Shown piece by piece: positions 54,093 through 63,960 of a stretch of DNA of 64,000 nucleotides; positions within the stretch are counted from its first letter, which is position 1, and each line of letters starts with the position of its first letter. The notes below the pieces were generated by a model, which worked only from the letters and a program-made list of their open reading frames with translations, made no database searches and was not told where the DNA came from. Source of the DNA: Clostridium bornimense (lineage in GTDB: Bacteria; Bacillota; Clostridia; Clostridiales; Clostridiaceae). A program made the position numbers and the translations under genes. The stretch covers positions 1 to 64,000 of the forward strand of contig NZ_JAHLOD010000009.1 in the NCBI RefSeq assembly GCF_018917145.1, in the 5' to 3' direction.

Positions 54093-57000
54093 ATGAGATT
54101 ACAAGGTCTTCTTACCCCAATAGTAGGTAGTGGAAATTTTGAAAATATATTAAGGGGTATAAAAAATAATCAATTTCCTATAAATATAAATGGATTATCA
54201 GAATCTGGTAAGGCGTATGCAATATGGTCACTGTTTGAAAGTAGTGATGATTCTATAGTAGTTTTTACCTCTTCAGATATGGAGAGTAAAAAGTTATATG
54301 AAGAATTAAGCTTTTTTACAACAAATGCATATTATTTTCCAACAAAAGATATAGTTTTTTATAATATTACAGCTACATCAGGAGATTTAATTTGGGAAAG
54401 ATTAAAGGTATTTAAAGAGCTAATTGGTAATGGAAAAAGAATAATAGTAACTAGTATTGAAACTTTAAGAGGCCTTTATATACCAATGGAAGTTATGAAG
54501 AAATACCATTTCAAGGTAAAAGAAGGTAAAGAGTTAGATGAAGTAGAATTAGTTGAAAAGTTAGTTGAAAGTGGTTACGAGCATGTAGATGTTGTAGAAG
54601 GTAGAGGTCAATTTTCAAAACGTGGTGGGATTATAGATATATTTCCTCCAGTATCCAGATATCCATACAGAATTGAGTTGTTTGGAGATGAAGTAGATTC
54701 TATAAGAACTTTTAATGTTGAATCACAACGTAGTATAGAAAAGGTAAAAACTGCTGAAATTACTCCAGCTAAAGAAGTTATAATACCTAAAGAATTTTGC
54801 GATAATGCAATAAAGGCAATTAAAGAGGATTTTGAAAAAGTTAAGATTAGCTTAAAAGATGATAAAGAAGCAAAAGAAAAAATATCAGGTATAGTTAATA
54901 AAAATATAGAAAGCTTAATTGAAAAGGGTACATTTGAAACTGTAGATTCATATGTAACATATTTTTATGAGAAACCTGTAGATTTTCTTCAATATTTTAA
55001 TAATCCTATAGTAATAGTTGATGAAGTTGATAGATCAATAGGAAAATTAGAGTCATTACAATATGAATTTTTAGAAGATTACGATACATTTTTGAGTAGA
55101 GGGGATATATTACCAAAGCAAGGTGATATAGTACTATCTAAAGATGTAATAGTAGAGAAGATTGAAGGTAGCAAGTTGTTAACGTTAAGTATGCTTGCAA
55201 AAGGAGATAAGTATTTTCCACCATACCTTACAGTAAGTTTAAATCAAATAACTTTAAATTCTTATCAAGGAAAAACAGAACTTTTTATAGAGGATATAAA
55301 AGAGAGAAAAGCTAATGGCGATAAGATAGTAGTTTTAAGTGGTACTAGGGCTAGAGGTGAAAGATTAGGAAGAAATTTAAGGGAAGATGATATAGAGGCA
55401 ATATATAAAGATTCTTTTGATGAGATTTTAGATGGTCAAATTATGATTACTTTTGGAATGCTAGATAAAGGTTTTCAATTTCCAGACTTAGGTTTAAGTG
55501 TAATATCAGATAAAGAATTGTTTGGACAAGGAAAAAGAAAAACAAAAAAGAAAAAGAAAGCTAAAGGCGTAGGGAAAATAAAGAGTTTTACTGAATTAAA
55601 GCCTGGTGACTATGTTGTACATGTTAGTCATGGTATAGGTGTATATAAAGGAATAACTCAATTAGAAATAGATAATGTTAAAAAGGATTTCTTAGAAATA
55701 TCTTATGCTAATGATGCTAAGGTATATGTACCGGTAGAACAACTTGATTTAATTCAAAAGTATATAGGTAGTGAAGGTGTTGTACCTAAGATAAATAAGC
55801 TTGGTGGTAACGAGTGGCAAAAGGCTAAAAATAAAGTAAGAACATCTATAAATGCTATAGCAGAGGATCTTGTTAAGTTGTATGCAGCGAGATCTGCAGT
55901 AACAGGATATTCATATAGAAAGGATACTCCTTGGCAAAAACAATTTGAAGATGAGTTTCCTTATGAGGAGACAGAAGATCAATTATTAGCTATAGAAGAT
56001 ATAAAAAAGGATATGGAAAGTAATAAGCCTATGGATAGGCTATTATGTGGTGATGTTGGATATGGAAAAACAGAAGTTGCTATGAGGGCCGCTTTTAAAG
56101 CGGTTATGGATGGAAAACAAGTAGCTATTTTAGTGCCGACAACAATTTTAGCAGAGCAGCATTATAAAAACTTTAAAGAAAGATTTTCAGGTTTTCCAGT
56201 AAATATAGATATGATATCTAGATTTAAGACAGCAGCTAATATAAAGAAGACATTAACAGCTGTAAAAGAAGGAAATGTAGACATACTTATAGGAACTCAT
56301 AAGATTTTAGGATCATCTGTGCAATTTAAAGATTTAGGTTTATTAATTATAGATGAAGAACAACGTTTTGGAGTAAGGCATAAGGAAAAAATTAAAGAGT
56401 TTAAAAAGAATGTTGATGTATTAACATTAACAGCAACACCAATACCAAGAACTCTACATATGTCTTTAACTGGAGTTAGAGGTATTAGTGTTATAGAGAC
56501 ACCACCAGAAAATAGATATCCAGTACAAACTTATGTTGTAGAATACAATGATCAATTAATAAGAGACGCAATACTTAGAGAAATTAATAGAGGTGGTCAA
56601 GTATTTTTTGTATACAATAGGGTAGATTCTATATTGGAAATGGAAAGTTATCTATCAAAGATAGTACCAGAAGCTAGAATAATTACTGCTAATGGAAGAA
56701 TGAAAGAAAAGGAATTGGAAAACGTAATGTCATCTTTCATGAGTGGTGAGTATGACATACTTTTAGCTACAACAATAATAGAAACTGGAATTGATATTCA
56801 AAATGCAAATACTATGATTATATATGATGCTGACAGAATGGGATTATCACAATTGTATCAGCTAAGAGGTAGAGTTGGAAGAACTAATAGAATAGCGTAT
56901 GCGTATCTTACATATAGAAAAGATAAGGTCATTACTGAAGTGGCAGAAAAAAGACTTAAGGCTATTAAGGACTTTACTGAGCTTGGATCAGGATTTAAGG

Positions 57001-57599
57001 TTGCTATGAGAGACTTAGAAATAAGAGGTGCAGGTAACTTAATGGGATCAGCACAACATGGTCATATGGCTTCTATAGGATATGATTTGTATTGTAAGAT
57101 GCTAGAGGATACAATAAAAGTTATTAAAGGGGATATTGATCAAGAAACTGTTGACACAGTAGTGGATATAAAGGTAAATGCATATATTCCAAATGATTAT
57201 ATAGAAGATGAAGTTACTAAGATTGAAATTTATAAGAAGATAGCTTCAATAGAATCAAATGAAGAGAAAGAAGAAGTAGTGGAAGAAATTATTGATAGGT
57301 TTGGAGATATACCAACGTCAGTAAATAATTTAATAGATATTTCTTATATAAGAATATTAGGTAAAGCTCTTGGAATTATTGAAATAAAAGATAGAAATTC
57401 AGTAATAGATATTAAGTTCGATAATAGAAAGAGAATTACAAGTAATATGATAACTAAGGTTATAGAAAAGTATTCTAAAAATATATCATTTAAGGATGGC
57501 GAAAATCCTATAATGGCTTACTCAATAGAAAAACGTGATCAACTTTTAGTAGAAGTTAAAACTATTATTGAAGATATAACAAAATTTGTTGAAGAGTAA
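54093..57599 (+). CDS. mfd: transcription-repair coupling factor
   Basis: A 1168-residue SF2 translocase that removes RNA polymerase stalled at DNA damage and recruits UvrA. The order is a UvrB-like N-terminal region, a CarD-like RNA-polymerase interaction domain (about 510-570; PGDYVVHVSHGIGVYKG), then helicase motifs GDVGYGKTEVAM (Walker A), DEEQRFGV and LTATPIPRTLHMSL. The terminal TRCF domain begins around YIPNDYIEDEVTKIEIYKKI. Length is normal. Confidence 0.98.
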   Translation: MRLQGLLTPIVGSGNFENILRGIKNNQFPININGLSESGKAYAIWSLFESSDDSIVVFTSSDMESKKLYEELSFFTTNAYYFPTKDIVFYNITATSGDLIWERLKVFKELIGNGKRIIVTSIETLRGLYIPMEVMKKYHFKVKEGKELDEVELVEKLVESGYEHVDVVEGRGQFSKRGGIIDIFPPVSRYPYRIELFGDEVDSIRTFNVESQRSIEKVKTAEITPAKEVIIPKEFCDNAIKAIKEDFEKVKISLKDDKEAKEKISGIVNKNIESLIEKGTFETVDSYVTYFYEKPVDFLQYFNNPIVIVDEVDRSIGKLESLQYEFLEDYDTFLSRGDILPKQGDIVLSKDVIVEKIEGSKLLTLSMLAKGDKYFPPYLTVSLNQITLNSYQGKTELFIEDIKERKANGDKIVVLSGTRARGERLGRNLREDDIEAIYKDSFDEILDGQIMITFGMLDKGFQFPDLGLSVISDKELFGQGKRKTKKKKKAKGVGKIKSFTELKPGDYVVHVSHGIGVYKGITQLEIDNVKKDFLEISYANDAKVYVPVEQLDLIQKYIGSEGVVPKINKLGGNEWQKAKNKVRTSINAIAEDLVKLYAARSAVTGYSYRKDTPWQKQFEDEFPYEETEDQLLAIEDIKKDMESNKPMDRLLCGDVGYGKTEVAMRAAFKAVMDGKQVAILVPTTILAEQHYKNFKERFSGFPVNIDMISRFKTAANIKKTLTAVKEGNVDILIGTHKILGSSVQFKDLGLLIIDEEQRFGVRHKEKIKEFKKNVDVLTLTATPIPRTLHMSLTGVRGISVIETPPENRYPVQTYVVEYNDQLIRDAILREINRGGQVFFVYNRVDSILEMESYLSKIVPEARIITANGRMKEKELENVMSSFMSGEYDILLATTIIETGIDIQNANTMIIYDADRMGLSQLYQLRGRVGRTNRIAYAYLTYRKDKVITEVAEKRLKAIKDFTELGSGFKVAMRDLEIRGAGNLMGSAQHGHMASIGYDLYCKMLEDTIKVIKGDIDQETVDTVVDIKVNAYIPNDYIEDEVTKIEIYKKIASIESNEEKEEVVEEIIDRFGDIPTSVNNLIDISYIRILGKALGIIEIKDRNSVIDIKFDNRKRITSNMITKVIEKYSKNISFKDGENPIMAYSIEKRDQLLVEVKTIIEDITKFVEE

Positions 57600-57659
57600 G
57601 AAAAATGTGGTAAAATTATAAGAGATAAATAAATAACAATGACGAAGGTGGGAATAGGA

Positions 57660-58664
57660 GTGAAAAGGGTTAGAAATACTGTTATAGCAATAGGTATTAT
57701 AGTATCTACGCTAGGATTAACATCATGTACATTTATTGAAAGAACAGATGCGGCAAAAGGTAAACAAGTAGTAGCAAAGGTTGGAGATACTGAAATTAAG
57801 AGATCAGAAATCGAAGATAAAATGAAAAGCTATAAAGATACTTTAAAAGAAAAGTACGGAGATAATTATTTAGAAAATAGTGATGCTGTATCAGCACTTA
57901 ATCAAGCTAAACAATCTGAATTAGATAGTCTTATTTATAATGAGTTAGTAAAGATGTATAATAAGGATAACAATGTTAAGGTTGATGATACTAAAAAGAA
58001 AGAATTTGTAGATGAAAAGGTTGATTATTATAAGGAGCAATTAGGAGCTTCAGATGATAAAGATTTTGAGAAAAAAGCTAAAGCACAACTTGGAGTTTCA
58101 GTAGATGAAATGAAAGAAATCTTAGGAAACATGTATATAACACAATGTGCTATTGATAAGTATATGGAAAGTAAGACAGATGATGCTTCTATAAAGAAAT
58201 ATAAAAAGGATAATAAAGATGACTATGAGAAGAAAGCAAAACAAAAAGCTGTTTTATACATAGTTAATAAAGATAAAGATCAAATGGAAGCTGCAAAAAA
58301 AGAAATCGATGGTGGTAAGACTATAGATGAGATTGCAGCAAAATATACTACTGATAGTGGAAAAGAAAACAATGGATTCTTTGGATTTATGGATACAGAA
58401 TCAGAAGATATGTCAAGTATAGATGAGAATTTCGTAAATGCAGTAAAAGAATTGGAAGTAGGTAAGACATCTGATATTATTGAATCTTCTAAAGACGAAT
58501 CAGGTAACTTAAAGTTTGGATATTTTATCATAGGAGTTACAGATACAGATACTGGTATTAAGTATGAATTGAAAAAACAAGCTGAATCAAGTGGAATATA
58601 TAGTGATTTAAAGAAAATATATAAGAAGCAATTGAAAACTTATGATAAGAAGTTAACAAATTAA
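57660..58664 (+). CDS. prsA: PrsA/SurA-like foldase lipoprotein
   Basis: About 334 residues with a lipoprotein signal (VIAIGIIVSTLGLTSC, Cys23 as lipid site), so it works outside the membrane. A SurA-N-like helical region (about 40-165) precedes a degenerate parvulin-type PPIase (about 190-300; DEIAAKYTTDSGKENNGFFG). It would help fold secreted proteins. GTG 57660 is preferred because AAGGTGG lies 8 nt upstream and the signal peptide then begins MKRVRN; the ATG at 57639 adds seven residues. Confidence 0.88.
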   Translation: MKRVRNTVIAIGIIVSTLGLTSCTFIERTDAAKGKQVVAKVGDTEIKRSEIEDKMKSYKDTLKEKYGDNYLENSDAVSALNQAKQSELDSLIYNELVKMYNKDNNVKVDDTKKKEFVDEKVDYYKEQLGASDDKDFEKKAKAQLGVSVDEMKEILGNMYITQCAIDKYMESKTDDASIKKYKKDNKDDYEKKAKQKAVLYIVNKDKDQMEAAKKEIDGGKTIDEIAAKYTTDSGKENNGFFGFMDTESEDMSSIDENFVNAVKELEVGKTSDIIESSKDESGNLKFGYFIIGVTDTDTGIKYELKKQAESSGIYSDLKKIYKKQLKTYDKKLTN

Positions 58665-58680
58665 TATGTTTTTATAAGTA

Positions 58681-58726
58681 AAACTGAGGAGAATGGATTT
58701 AGAACCCATTCTTCTCAGTTTTTTTC
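58681..58726 (+). terminator. terminator of the pth-mfd-prsA unit
   Basis: AAACTGAGGAGAATGG pairs with CCATTCTTCTCAGTTT and is followed by TTTTTTC. Confidence 0.92.
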
Positions 58727-58781
58727 GTAAGTATGAAAGCGGTGCTAAAGAGACCAAAGATTAAGAATAATGTATTTTTTT

Positions 58782-58849
58782 CTTATTTGTAAGTATAAAA
58801 ATGTTTTCATATAAAGATAATATTAGTACAAGAGTTACTTACAAATAAG
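58782..58849 (+). promoter_or_regulatory. inverted repeat spanning a sigma-G-like promoter before spoVT
   Basis: CTTATTTGTAAGTA (58782-58795) and TACTTACAAATAAG (58836-58849) form a perfect 14-bp inverted repeat with a 40-nt spacer. Within it, GTATA (58793) and GATAATA (58816), 18 bp apart, resemble a forespore sigma-G promoter (GHATR, CATNNTA). The right arm runs into the GGAGG of spoVT, so it could be an autoregulatory operator or an RNA fold that hides the RBS. Confidence 0.55.
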
Positions 58850-58859
58850 GAGGAAAATT

Positions 58860-59408
58860 ATGAAGGCTACAGGAATCGTAAGACGTATTGATGACTTAGG
58901 AAGAGTAGTTATACCAAAAGAAATCAGAAGGACATTAAGAATAAGAGAAGGAGATCCTCTGGAAATTTTTACGGATAGAGAAGGGGGAGTTATATTAAAA
59001 AAATATTCTCCTATTGGGGAATTAACTAATTTTTCAAAAGAATATGCAGAGGCGTTACATCAAACGTTAGGTCATATGATAATTATTACAGATAAAGATG
59101 GAATAGTATCTGTTGTTGGAGCATCTAAAAAAGAATATTTAGATAAGAAGATATCTGATTCTTTGGAAGACAATATAAATAAAAGAAAAACATATTTAAT
59201 GGATGGGGCTAATAAGGCTTTACCTATGTATGAAGATGAAGATGTAAGTGAATTCATTGCACAAGTTGTAGCTCCAATTATTGCAGAAGGTGATGTTATT
59301 GGATCTGTAATTATTGCATCAAAGGATTCAGGAGCAGATTTTGGAGAAGTGGAAAAGAAAATTGCAGAAACAGCTGCGGCGTTTCTAGGAAAGCAAATGG
59401 AACAATAG
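58860..59408 (+). CDS. spoVT: stage V sporulation protein T
   Basis: A 182-residue forespore transcription regulator. The AbrB-type swapped-hairpin DNA-binding domain is MKATGIVRRIDDLGRVVIPKEIRRTL (first 50 residues); a GAF-like domain follows. In Bacillus it tunes sigma-G genes and its own expression. AGGAGG precedes the ATG. It lies between prsA and the flippase, the standard Firmicute place. Confidence 0.97.
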   Translation: MKATGIVRRIDDLGRVVIPKEIRRTLRIREGDPLEIFTDREGGVILKKYSPIGELTNFSKEYAEALHQTLGHMIIITDKDGIVSVVGASKKEYLDKKISDSLEDNINKRKTYLMDGANKALPMYEDEDVSEFIAQVVAPIIAEGDVIGSVIIASKDSGADFGEVEKKIAETAAAFLGKQMEQ

Positions 59409-59417
59409 GTTATAAAA

Positions 59418-59458
59418 CCTCCATTTTAGCATAATTATTAATTATCCGAGAATGGAGG
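59418..59458 (+). promoter_or_regulatory. hairpin that can mask the flippase RBS
   Basis: CCTCCATT (59418-59425) is complementary to AATGGAGG (59451-59458), which holds the ribosome-binding site of the next gene. It has no T run, so it is unlikely to be a terminator. Translation control is an inference. Confidence 0.45.
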
Positions 59459-59464
59459 GATATA

Positions 59465-61006
59465 ATGAAAAAACAATCGTTAGTAAAGGGAACATTAATA
59501 TTAGGAATGGCGGGAATTATAGCAAAGTTTTTAGGGCTATTTTTTAGGTGGCCTTTGGTTATGTTAGTTGGTGACGAAGGTGTTGGATATTATCAAATGG
59601 CTTATCCACTACTAGGTTTCTTTATTGCAGTAGCTAGCGGTATTCCTATAGCAGTATCTAAGTTGGTTTCAGAATGTAATGCTGTAAATGATAGGGAAGG
59701 TTCATTTGCTATATTAAAAAAAGCTATAATTATAATGTTGATTATAGGTTGTGGATTTACTTTGTCTATGATTTTATTTAGTGATAGTATAATGGCTTTT
59801 TTAAAGTGGGATCATAAGGTGTATTATTCACTTCTAGGAGTATCTTTTGCGCCGATAATAGTTGGTCTTATGAGTGCATTTAGGGGATTTTTTCAAGGGT
59901 ATCAAAATATGACGCCTACAGCAGTGTCAGAAATTATAGAACAGATTGGTAGAATAGTTATAGGAATAGGACTAGCATATATTCTTATATCATATGGAGT
60001 AGAATATTCAGCGGGTGGAGCTACATTAGGAGCATCTGTTGGTGGCTTGTTTGGTCTTATATATTTATATTTAAAATACATAAAAGTGAAAAAGGAATGG
60101 GGAATAAAGAAGATAAAAAATGATACAGAAATAATGAGCAAAGTATTACGTGTAGCAATTCCTATATCTGTAGGGGCAGCAGTAATATCTTCTGTTAATT
60201 TAATTGATTCTGCTTTAGTTCCTCAATTATTAGTAAAAGGTGGACATACATATAAAGAAGCGGCAATTTTGTTAGGTCAATTATCTGGAAAGGCAGGTAT
60301 ACTTGTAAATGTTCCATTGACTATTTCTATAGCCTTAAGTTCATCTATCGTACCTATAATATCTGAATTATTCGCTTTGGGAAAAAGAGAAGAATTAAAA
60401 AGAAAAATAGAGGGAGCTATGAATATATCTATGGCTATTGCATTTCCATCTGCGGTAGGATTAGCTATATTAGCATCACCGATATTGAATACTATATTTC
60501 CTGGTCATGGTGATGGAGGAGAAATATTAAGTTATTGCTCTGTAGCAATTCCATTTATGGCAATAACACAAACTTCAACATCAGTGCTTCAAGGAACAGG
60601 AAAATACGTAATGCCTGTAATAAATTTATTAATAGGATGTGTAGTTAAAATAATTACAACAATAATATTAGTGCCGGATGTAAGTTTTGGTATAAATGGA
60701 GCAGCGATAGGAACAATTTTGGGATATATAGTTACAGTTGTTTTAAATTTAATATACTTGGGTTTATCTACGAAATTAAAAATTAACTATATAAAAATAT
60801 TTACAAAGAACATTATAACATCAGGGATTATGGGTATATTTGTATATATAGTGTATAATAAGTTAAAAGAGAATATTTCCGTGGTACCTGTAATAACCTT
60901 GATTTCTATAGGGATAGGGGTTATTATTTATACATTATTAGTAATAGCTTTTGGAGTTGTTGATATAAGCGAAGTGAAAAAGAAAGTGAAGAGAAGGAGA
61001 GCTTAA
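59465..61006 (+). CDS. SpoVB/YabM-like polysaccharide flippase (MVF family)
   Basis: A 513-residue membrane protein with about 14 spans. The N terminus SLVKGTLILGMAGIIAKFLGLFFRWPL and later SSVNLIDSALVPQLL are typical of the MurJ/SpoVB/polysaccharide-exporter clan. Its place after spoVT fits YabM/SpoVB, which moves lipid-linked precursors in cell wall or spore cortex synthesis. Which lipid it carries cannot be told. Confidence 0.9.
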   Translation: MKKQSLVKGTLILGMAGIIAKFLGLFFRWPLVMLVGDEGVGYYQMAYPLLGFFIAVASGIPIAVSKLVSECNAVNDREGSFAILKKAIIIMLIIGCGFTLSMILFSDSIMAFLKWDHKVYYSLLGVSFAPIIVGLMSAFRGFFQGYQNMTPTAVSEIIEQIGRIVIGIGLAYILISYGVEYSAGGATLGASVGGLFGLIYLYLKYIKVKKEWGIKKIKNDTEIMSKVLRVAIPISVGAAVISSVNLIDSALVPQLLVKGGHTYKEAAILLGQLSGKAGILVNVPLTISIALSSSIVPIISELFALGKREELKRKIEGAMNISMAIAFPSAVGLAILASPILNTIFPGHGDGGEILSYCSVAIPFMAITQTSTSVLQGTGKYVMPVINLLIGCVVKIITTIILVPDVSFGINGAAIGTILGYIVTVVLNLIYLGLSTKLKINYIKIFTKNIITSGIMGIFVYIVYNKLKENISVVPVITLISIGIGVIIYTLLVIAFGVVDISEVKKKVKRRRA

Positions 61007-61007
61007 G

Positions 61008-62459
61008 ATGATTAATATTATTGGATTAGGACCTGGTTCAAGAGATTCTTTAACTATTGGAACTATAGAAGTTTTAAAAAGTAATAAACCGATATTTCTT
61101 AGAACAGAGATTCATCCTACAATAAAATATTTGAAGGATATGGGGATAAATTTTGAAACATATGATCATTGTTATGATGAGTATGATTCTTTTGATGAAG
61201 TGTATCTTAATATTGCTAAGGATCTAATTGAAAAACATAAGGAATTAGGAGACTTAGTGTATGGAGTGCCAGGTCATCCATTAGTAGCTGAAAAATCAGT
61301 ATCGTTATTAGTTGAAATGTGCAAAAAGGAAGGAATTCAATATAAAATACATACAGCAGTCTCCTTCGTTGATGTTATGATGGAAACATTAAATATAGAT
61401 CCTGTTGAGGGATTAAAAATAATAGATGCTTTTGATATGGATAATCAAATTATAGATACAAGAGTTGGCACTATAATAACTCAAGTATATGATAATATGA
61501 TAGCATCTGAAGTAAAGTTTAATTTATCGAAATTTTATGATGATGAAAAAGAGATTATTTTTGTAAGGGCTGCGGGAGTAGAAGGAGTTGAATCAATTAG
61601 AAAAATTCCTCTATATCAATTAGATTGGCAAGAAGATATAGATTATCTTACATCAATTTATATACCAAAAGATGATTCAGGAAAATATTTTGATTTTTAT
61701 CATTTAACTAGTATATTAGAAACCTTAAGAGGGGAAAATGGATGTCCTTGGGATAGAGAACAAACCCATGAGTCTATTAAGAATGCCCTTATTGAAGAGA
61801 GTTATGAAGTGGTTGAAGCTATTAATAATCAAGATGATGATAACTTAGTAGAAGAATTAGGCGATGTATTGCTTCATGTAGTTTTCCATGGAACAATAGG
61901 TAAGGAAGAAGGTTATTTTTCAGAACACGATATAATTAGAGGAATTTGTGAAAAAATGATTTATAGACATCCTCATGTATTTGCAAATAGAGTAAATACT
62001 ACATCAGAAGAAGTTATTGAAGAGTGGGAAGAACTTAAAAAGAAAGAAAAAGGATATACTTCAATAACAGATTCTATGAATAATATTGCCAAAAGTTTAC
62101 CGGCTACTATCAGGGCAGCTAAGGTACAAAAAAAGGCTGCGAAGGTTGGATTTGATTGGGACAGTGTAGAACCTGCATTTGATAAAGTAATTGAAGAATT
62201 AAATGAGATAAAAGAAGTATATAAAAATGCAGAAGTGTCAAGAATATTAGAGGAAGTTGGAGATTTATTATTTTCTGCAATAAATGTAGCGAGATTTTTA
62301 CAAGTAGATGGAGAAGAAGCTTTAAATACAACTATAAGTAAGTTTATAAAGAGATTCTCTTATATGGAAAAAAAATCAATCGACAATGGGATAGAACTTT
62401 CAGATATGAATCTTGCGGAAATGGATGAATTGTGGAATGAATCAAAAAAAAATCAATAA
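61008..62459 (+). CDS. YabN: tetrapyrrole-methylase-like plus MazG pyrophosphohydrolase
   Basis: A 483-residue two-part protein. The N-terminal half (about 1-220) has MINIIGLGPGSRDSLT and VYGVPGHPLVAEKS, an SAM-methylase fold. The C-terminal half is a MazG nucleoside triphosphate pyrophosphohydrolase with RGENGCPWDREQTH, EESYEVVEAI and LVEELGDVLLHVVFH, then a second MazG unit (RILEEVGDLLFSAINVAR). Such proteins remove non-canonical NTPs. The ATG is 2 bp after the flippase stop. Confidence 0.94.
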   Translation: MINIIGLGPGSRDSLTIGTIEVLKSNKPIFLRTEIHPTIKYLKDMGINFETYDHCYDEYDSFDEVYLNIAKDLIEKHKELGDLVYGVPGHPLVAEKSVSLLVEMCKKEGIQYKIHTAVSFVDVMMETLNIDPVEGLKIIDAFDMDNQIIDTRVGTIITQVYDNMIASEVKFNLSKFYDDEKEIIFVRAAGVEGVESIRKIPLYQLDWQEDIDYLTSIYIPKDDSGKYFDFYHLTSILETLRGENGCPWDREQTHESIKNALIEESYEVVEAINNQDDDNLVEELGDVLLHVVFHGTIGKEEGYFSEHDIIRGICEKMIYRHPHVFANRVNTTSEEVIEEWEELKKKEKGYTSITDSMNNIAKSLPATIRAAKVQKKAAKVGFDWDSVEPAFDKVIEELNEIKEVYKNAEVSRILEEVGDLLFSAINVARFLQVDGEEALNTTISKFIKRFSYMEKKSIDNGIELSDMNLAEMDELWNESKKNQ

Positions 62460-62538
62460 AATTTAATTAAAAAGAGGAAATTAAATATTTTTGAAGAATA
62501 TTAATTTTATATGCTTTAAGTACAAGGAGGTTACAAAA

Positions 62539-62814
62539 GTGAATAAATCAGAATTAATTTCAAGTATGGCAGAAAAAGCTAATGTATCTAAAAAGGATGC
62601 AGAAGCTGTTTTAAAGGCATTTATGGATTCAATAGGTGAAGCTTTAGAAAACGGAGATAAAGTTCAATTAGTTGGATTCGGTACTTTTGAAGCTAAAAGA
62701 AGAGAAGCTAGAAAAGGAAGAAACCCTCAAACTAAGGAAGAAATCACTATTCCAGCTTCAACTGTTCCAGCATTCAAAGCTGGTAAAGAATTAAAAGAGA
62801 GAGTAAACAAGTAA
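62539..62814 (+). CDS. hup: HU-family DNA-binding protein
   Basis: A 91-residue nucleoid protein that bends DNA as a dimer. It shows MNKSELISSMAEKANVSKKD, VGFGTFEAKRREARKGRNPQT and the C-terminal VPAFKAGKELKERVN. GTG 62539 follows AAGGAGG; the frame from 62491 lacks a site and would add 16 atypical residues. Confidence 0.97.
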   Translation: MNKSELISSMAEKANVSKKDAEAVLKAFMDSIGEALENGDKVQLVGFGTFEAKRREARKGRNPQTKEEITIPASTVPAFKAGKELKERVNK

Positions 62815-62830
62815 TTTAACTTGTAAATAG

Positions 62831-62856
62831 AAAGCCTAGGTATCTAGGCTTTTTAT
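62831..62856 (+). terminator. terminator of hup
   Basis: AAAGCCTAG pairs with CTAGGCTTT around GTAT, with a T-rich run after. Confidence 0.9.
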
Positions 62857-62898
62857 TTATATTAGATAGATTATGTATTATAGGTAATGGAGGATTAT

Positions 62899-63162
62899 AT
62901 GAGATTAGATAAATATTTAAAAGTTTCAAGAATAATAAAAAGAAGAACAGTAGCAAAAGAAGCTTGTGATAGTGGTAGAGTATCTATAAATGATAAAGTA
63001 GCTAAAGCAAGTACTGATGTAAAAGAAAATGATATTATAACAATACAATTTGGTAATAGAGAATTAAAAGCTAGAATAATTAATATAGCTTCACATGTTA
63101 AGAAAGATGATGCAAAAGAAATGTATGAGATATTAATGGGTGAAGAAGATAAAGAAGAGTAA
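62899..63162 (+). CDS. rqcP: RqcP/YabO S4-domain RNA-binding protein
   Basis: An 87-residue S4-domain protein (MRLDKYLKVSRIIKRRTVAK, SGRVSINDKVAKASTDVK). RqcP works with RqcH on stalled large ribosomal subunits, adding alanine tails to nascent chains. Start 62899 follows GGAGG; ATG 62887 overlaps it. The neighbours yabP-yabQ-divIC match the Bacillus yabO region. Confidence 0.92.
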   Translation: MRLDKYLKVSRIIKRRTVAKEACDSGRVSINDKVAKASTDVKENDIITIQFGNRELKARIINIASHVKKDDAKEMYEILMGEEDKEE

Positions 63163-63210
63163 TAAAGTTAATTGAGCCCTCATATTTATATATAAGTAGG
63201 GGGGATTGAG

Positions 63211-63501
63211 ATGGATGTAAAGAAAGAAGTAGTAGTAAGTAATAGCAAACCATCAAATTTGACTATGGAAAATAGAGCAAATCTTTCTGTAACAGGAGTT
63301 GTAGAGGTCATTAGATTTAATGAAGACGAAATAAACTTGAATACAACAATGGGAAAGCTAACAATTAAGGGGAAAGATCTAAAAATGAATAAATTAGATG
63401 TTGAAAATGGAGATGTTATAATATCAGGAACTATAGATTCTTGTGTATACGCATCATCCAAAAGAGAAAAAGAAAGTATATTAGAGAGGCTTTTTAAATG
63501 A
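63211..63501 (+). CDS. yabP: sporulation protein YabP
   Basis: A 96-residue protein with NLTMENRANLSVTGVVEVIR and LTIKGKDLKMNKLDVENGDV, the YabP/YqfC pattern. Needed for spore formation in Bacillus, probably in the mother cell. AGGGGGG precedes the ATG. The stop overlaps yabQ by 4 bp, giving coupled translation. Confidence 0.95.
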   Translation: MDVKKEVVVSNSKPSNLTMENRANLSVTGVVEVIRFNEDEINLNTTMGKLTIKGKDLKMNKLDVENGDVIISGTIDSCVYASSKREKESILERLFK

Positions 63502-63887
63502 TAATATCTAATGTATCTCAAGCGTATATTATAGCGATGACCTTTATCTCAGGAGTTTTTGCAGGAATATTTTTTGATATATATAGAGTTATAAGAGGAA
63601 TAAAAGTTCCTAATAAAATTATGACATTTATAAGTGATTTACTTTTTTGGATTCTTGCCGGTTTTATGGTATATATATTTCTACATATTGTAGGAGCGCC
63701 TTTTATATCTGTTTATGCTTATTTATGTATAGCATTAGGGTTTGGCTTATATTACAAAATGATAAGTAGGCACTTTACAAAAATTTTATCAGTTTTGGTA
63801 AATAGTGCAGTAAAGTCTTTAAGAATGATTTTTAACTATTTAATCTATCCTTTTCAATTAATAATAAAAGGAAAAAATAAAAATTAA
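63498..63887 (+). CDS. yabQ: spore cortex biosynthesis protein YabQ
   Basis: A 129-residue membrane protein with three or four spans (about 10-25, 42-60, 66-85). It starts MIISNVSQAYIIAMTFISGV and holds GIFFDIYRVIRGIKVP, a YabQ feature. In Bacillus it sits in the forespore outer membrane and is needed for cortex. It overlaps yabP by 4 bp. Confidence 0.93.
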   Translation: MIISNVSQAYIIAMTFISGVFAGIFFDIYRVIRGIKVPNKIMTFISDLLFWILAGFMVYIFLHIVGAPFISVYAYLCIALGFGLYYKMISRHFTKILSVLVNSAVKSLRMIFNYLIYPFQLIIKGKNKN

Positions 63888-63960
63888 CTTGAATATATTT
63901 AAAAAAAACTTTAAAATATAAATATGTATAAAAGGTTAATTTAGGGGTTGAATAGAAAGT

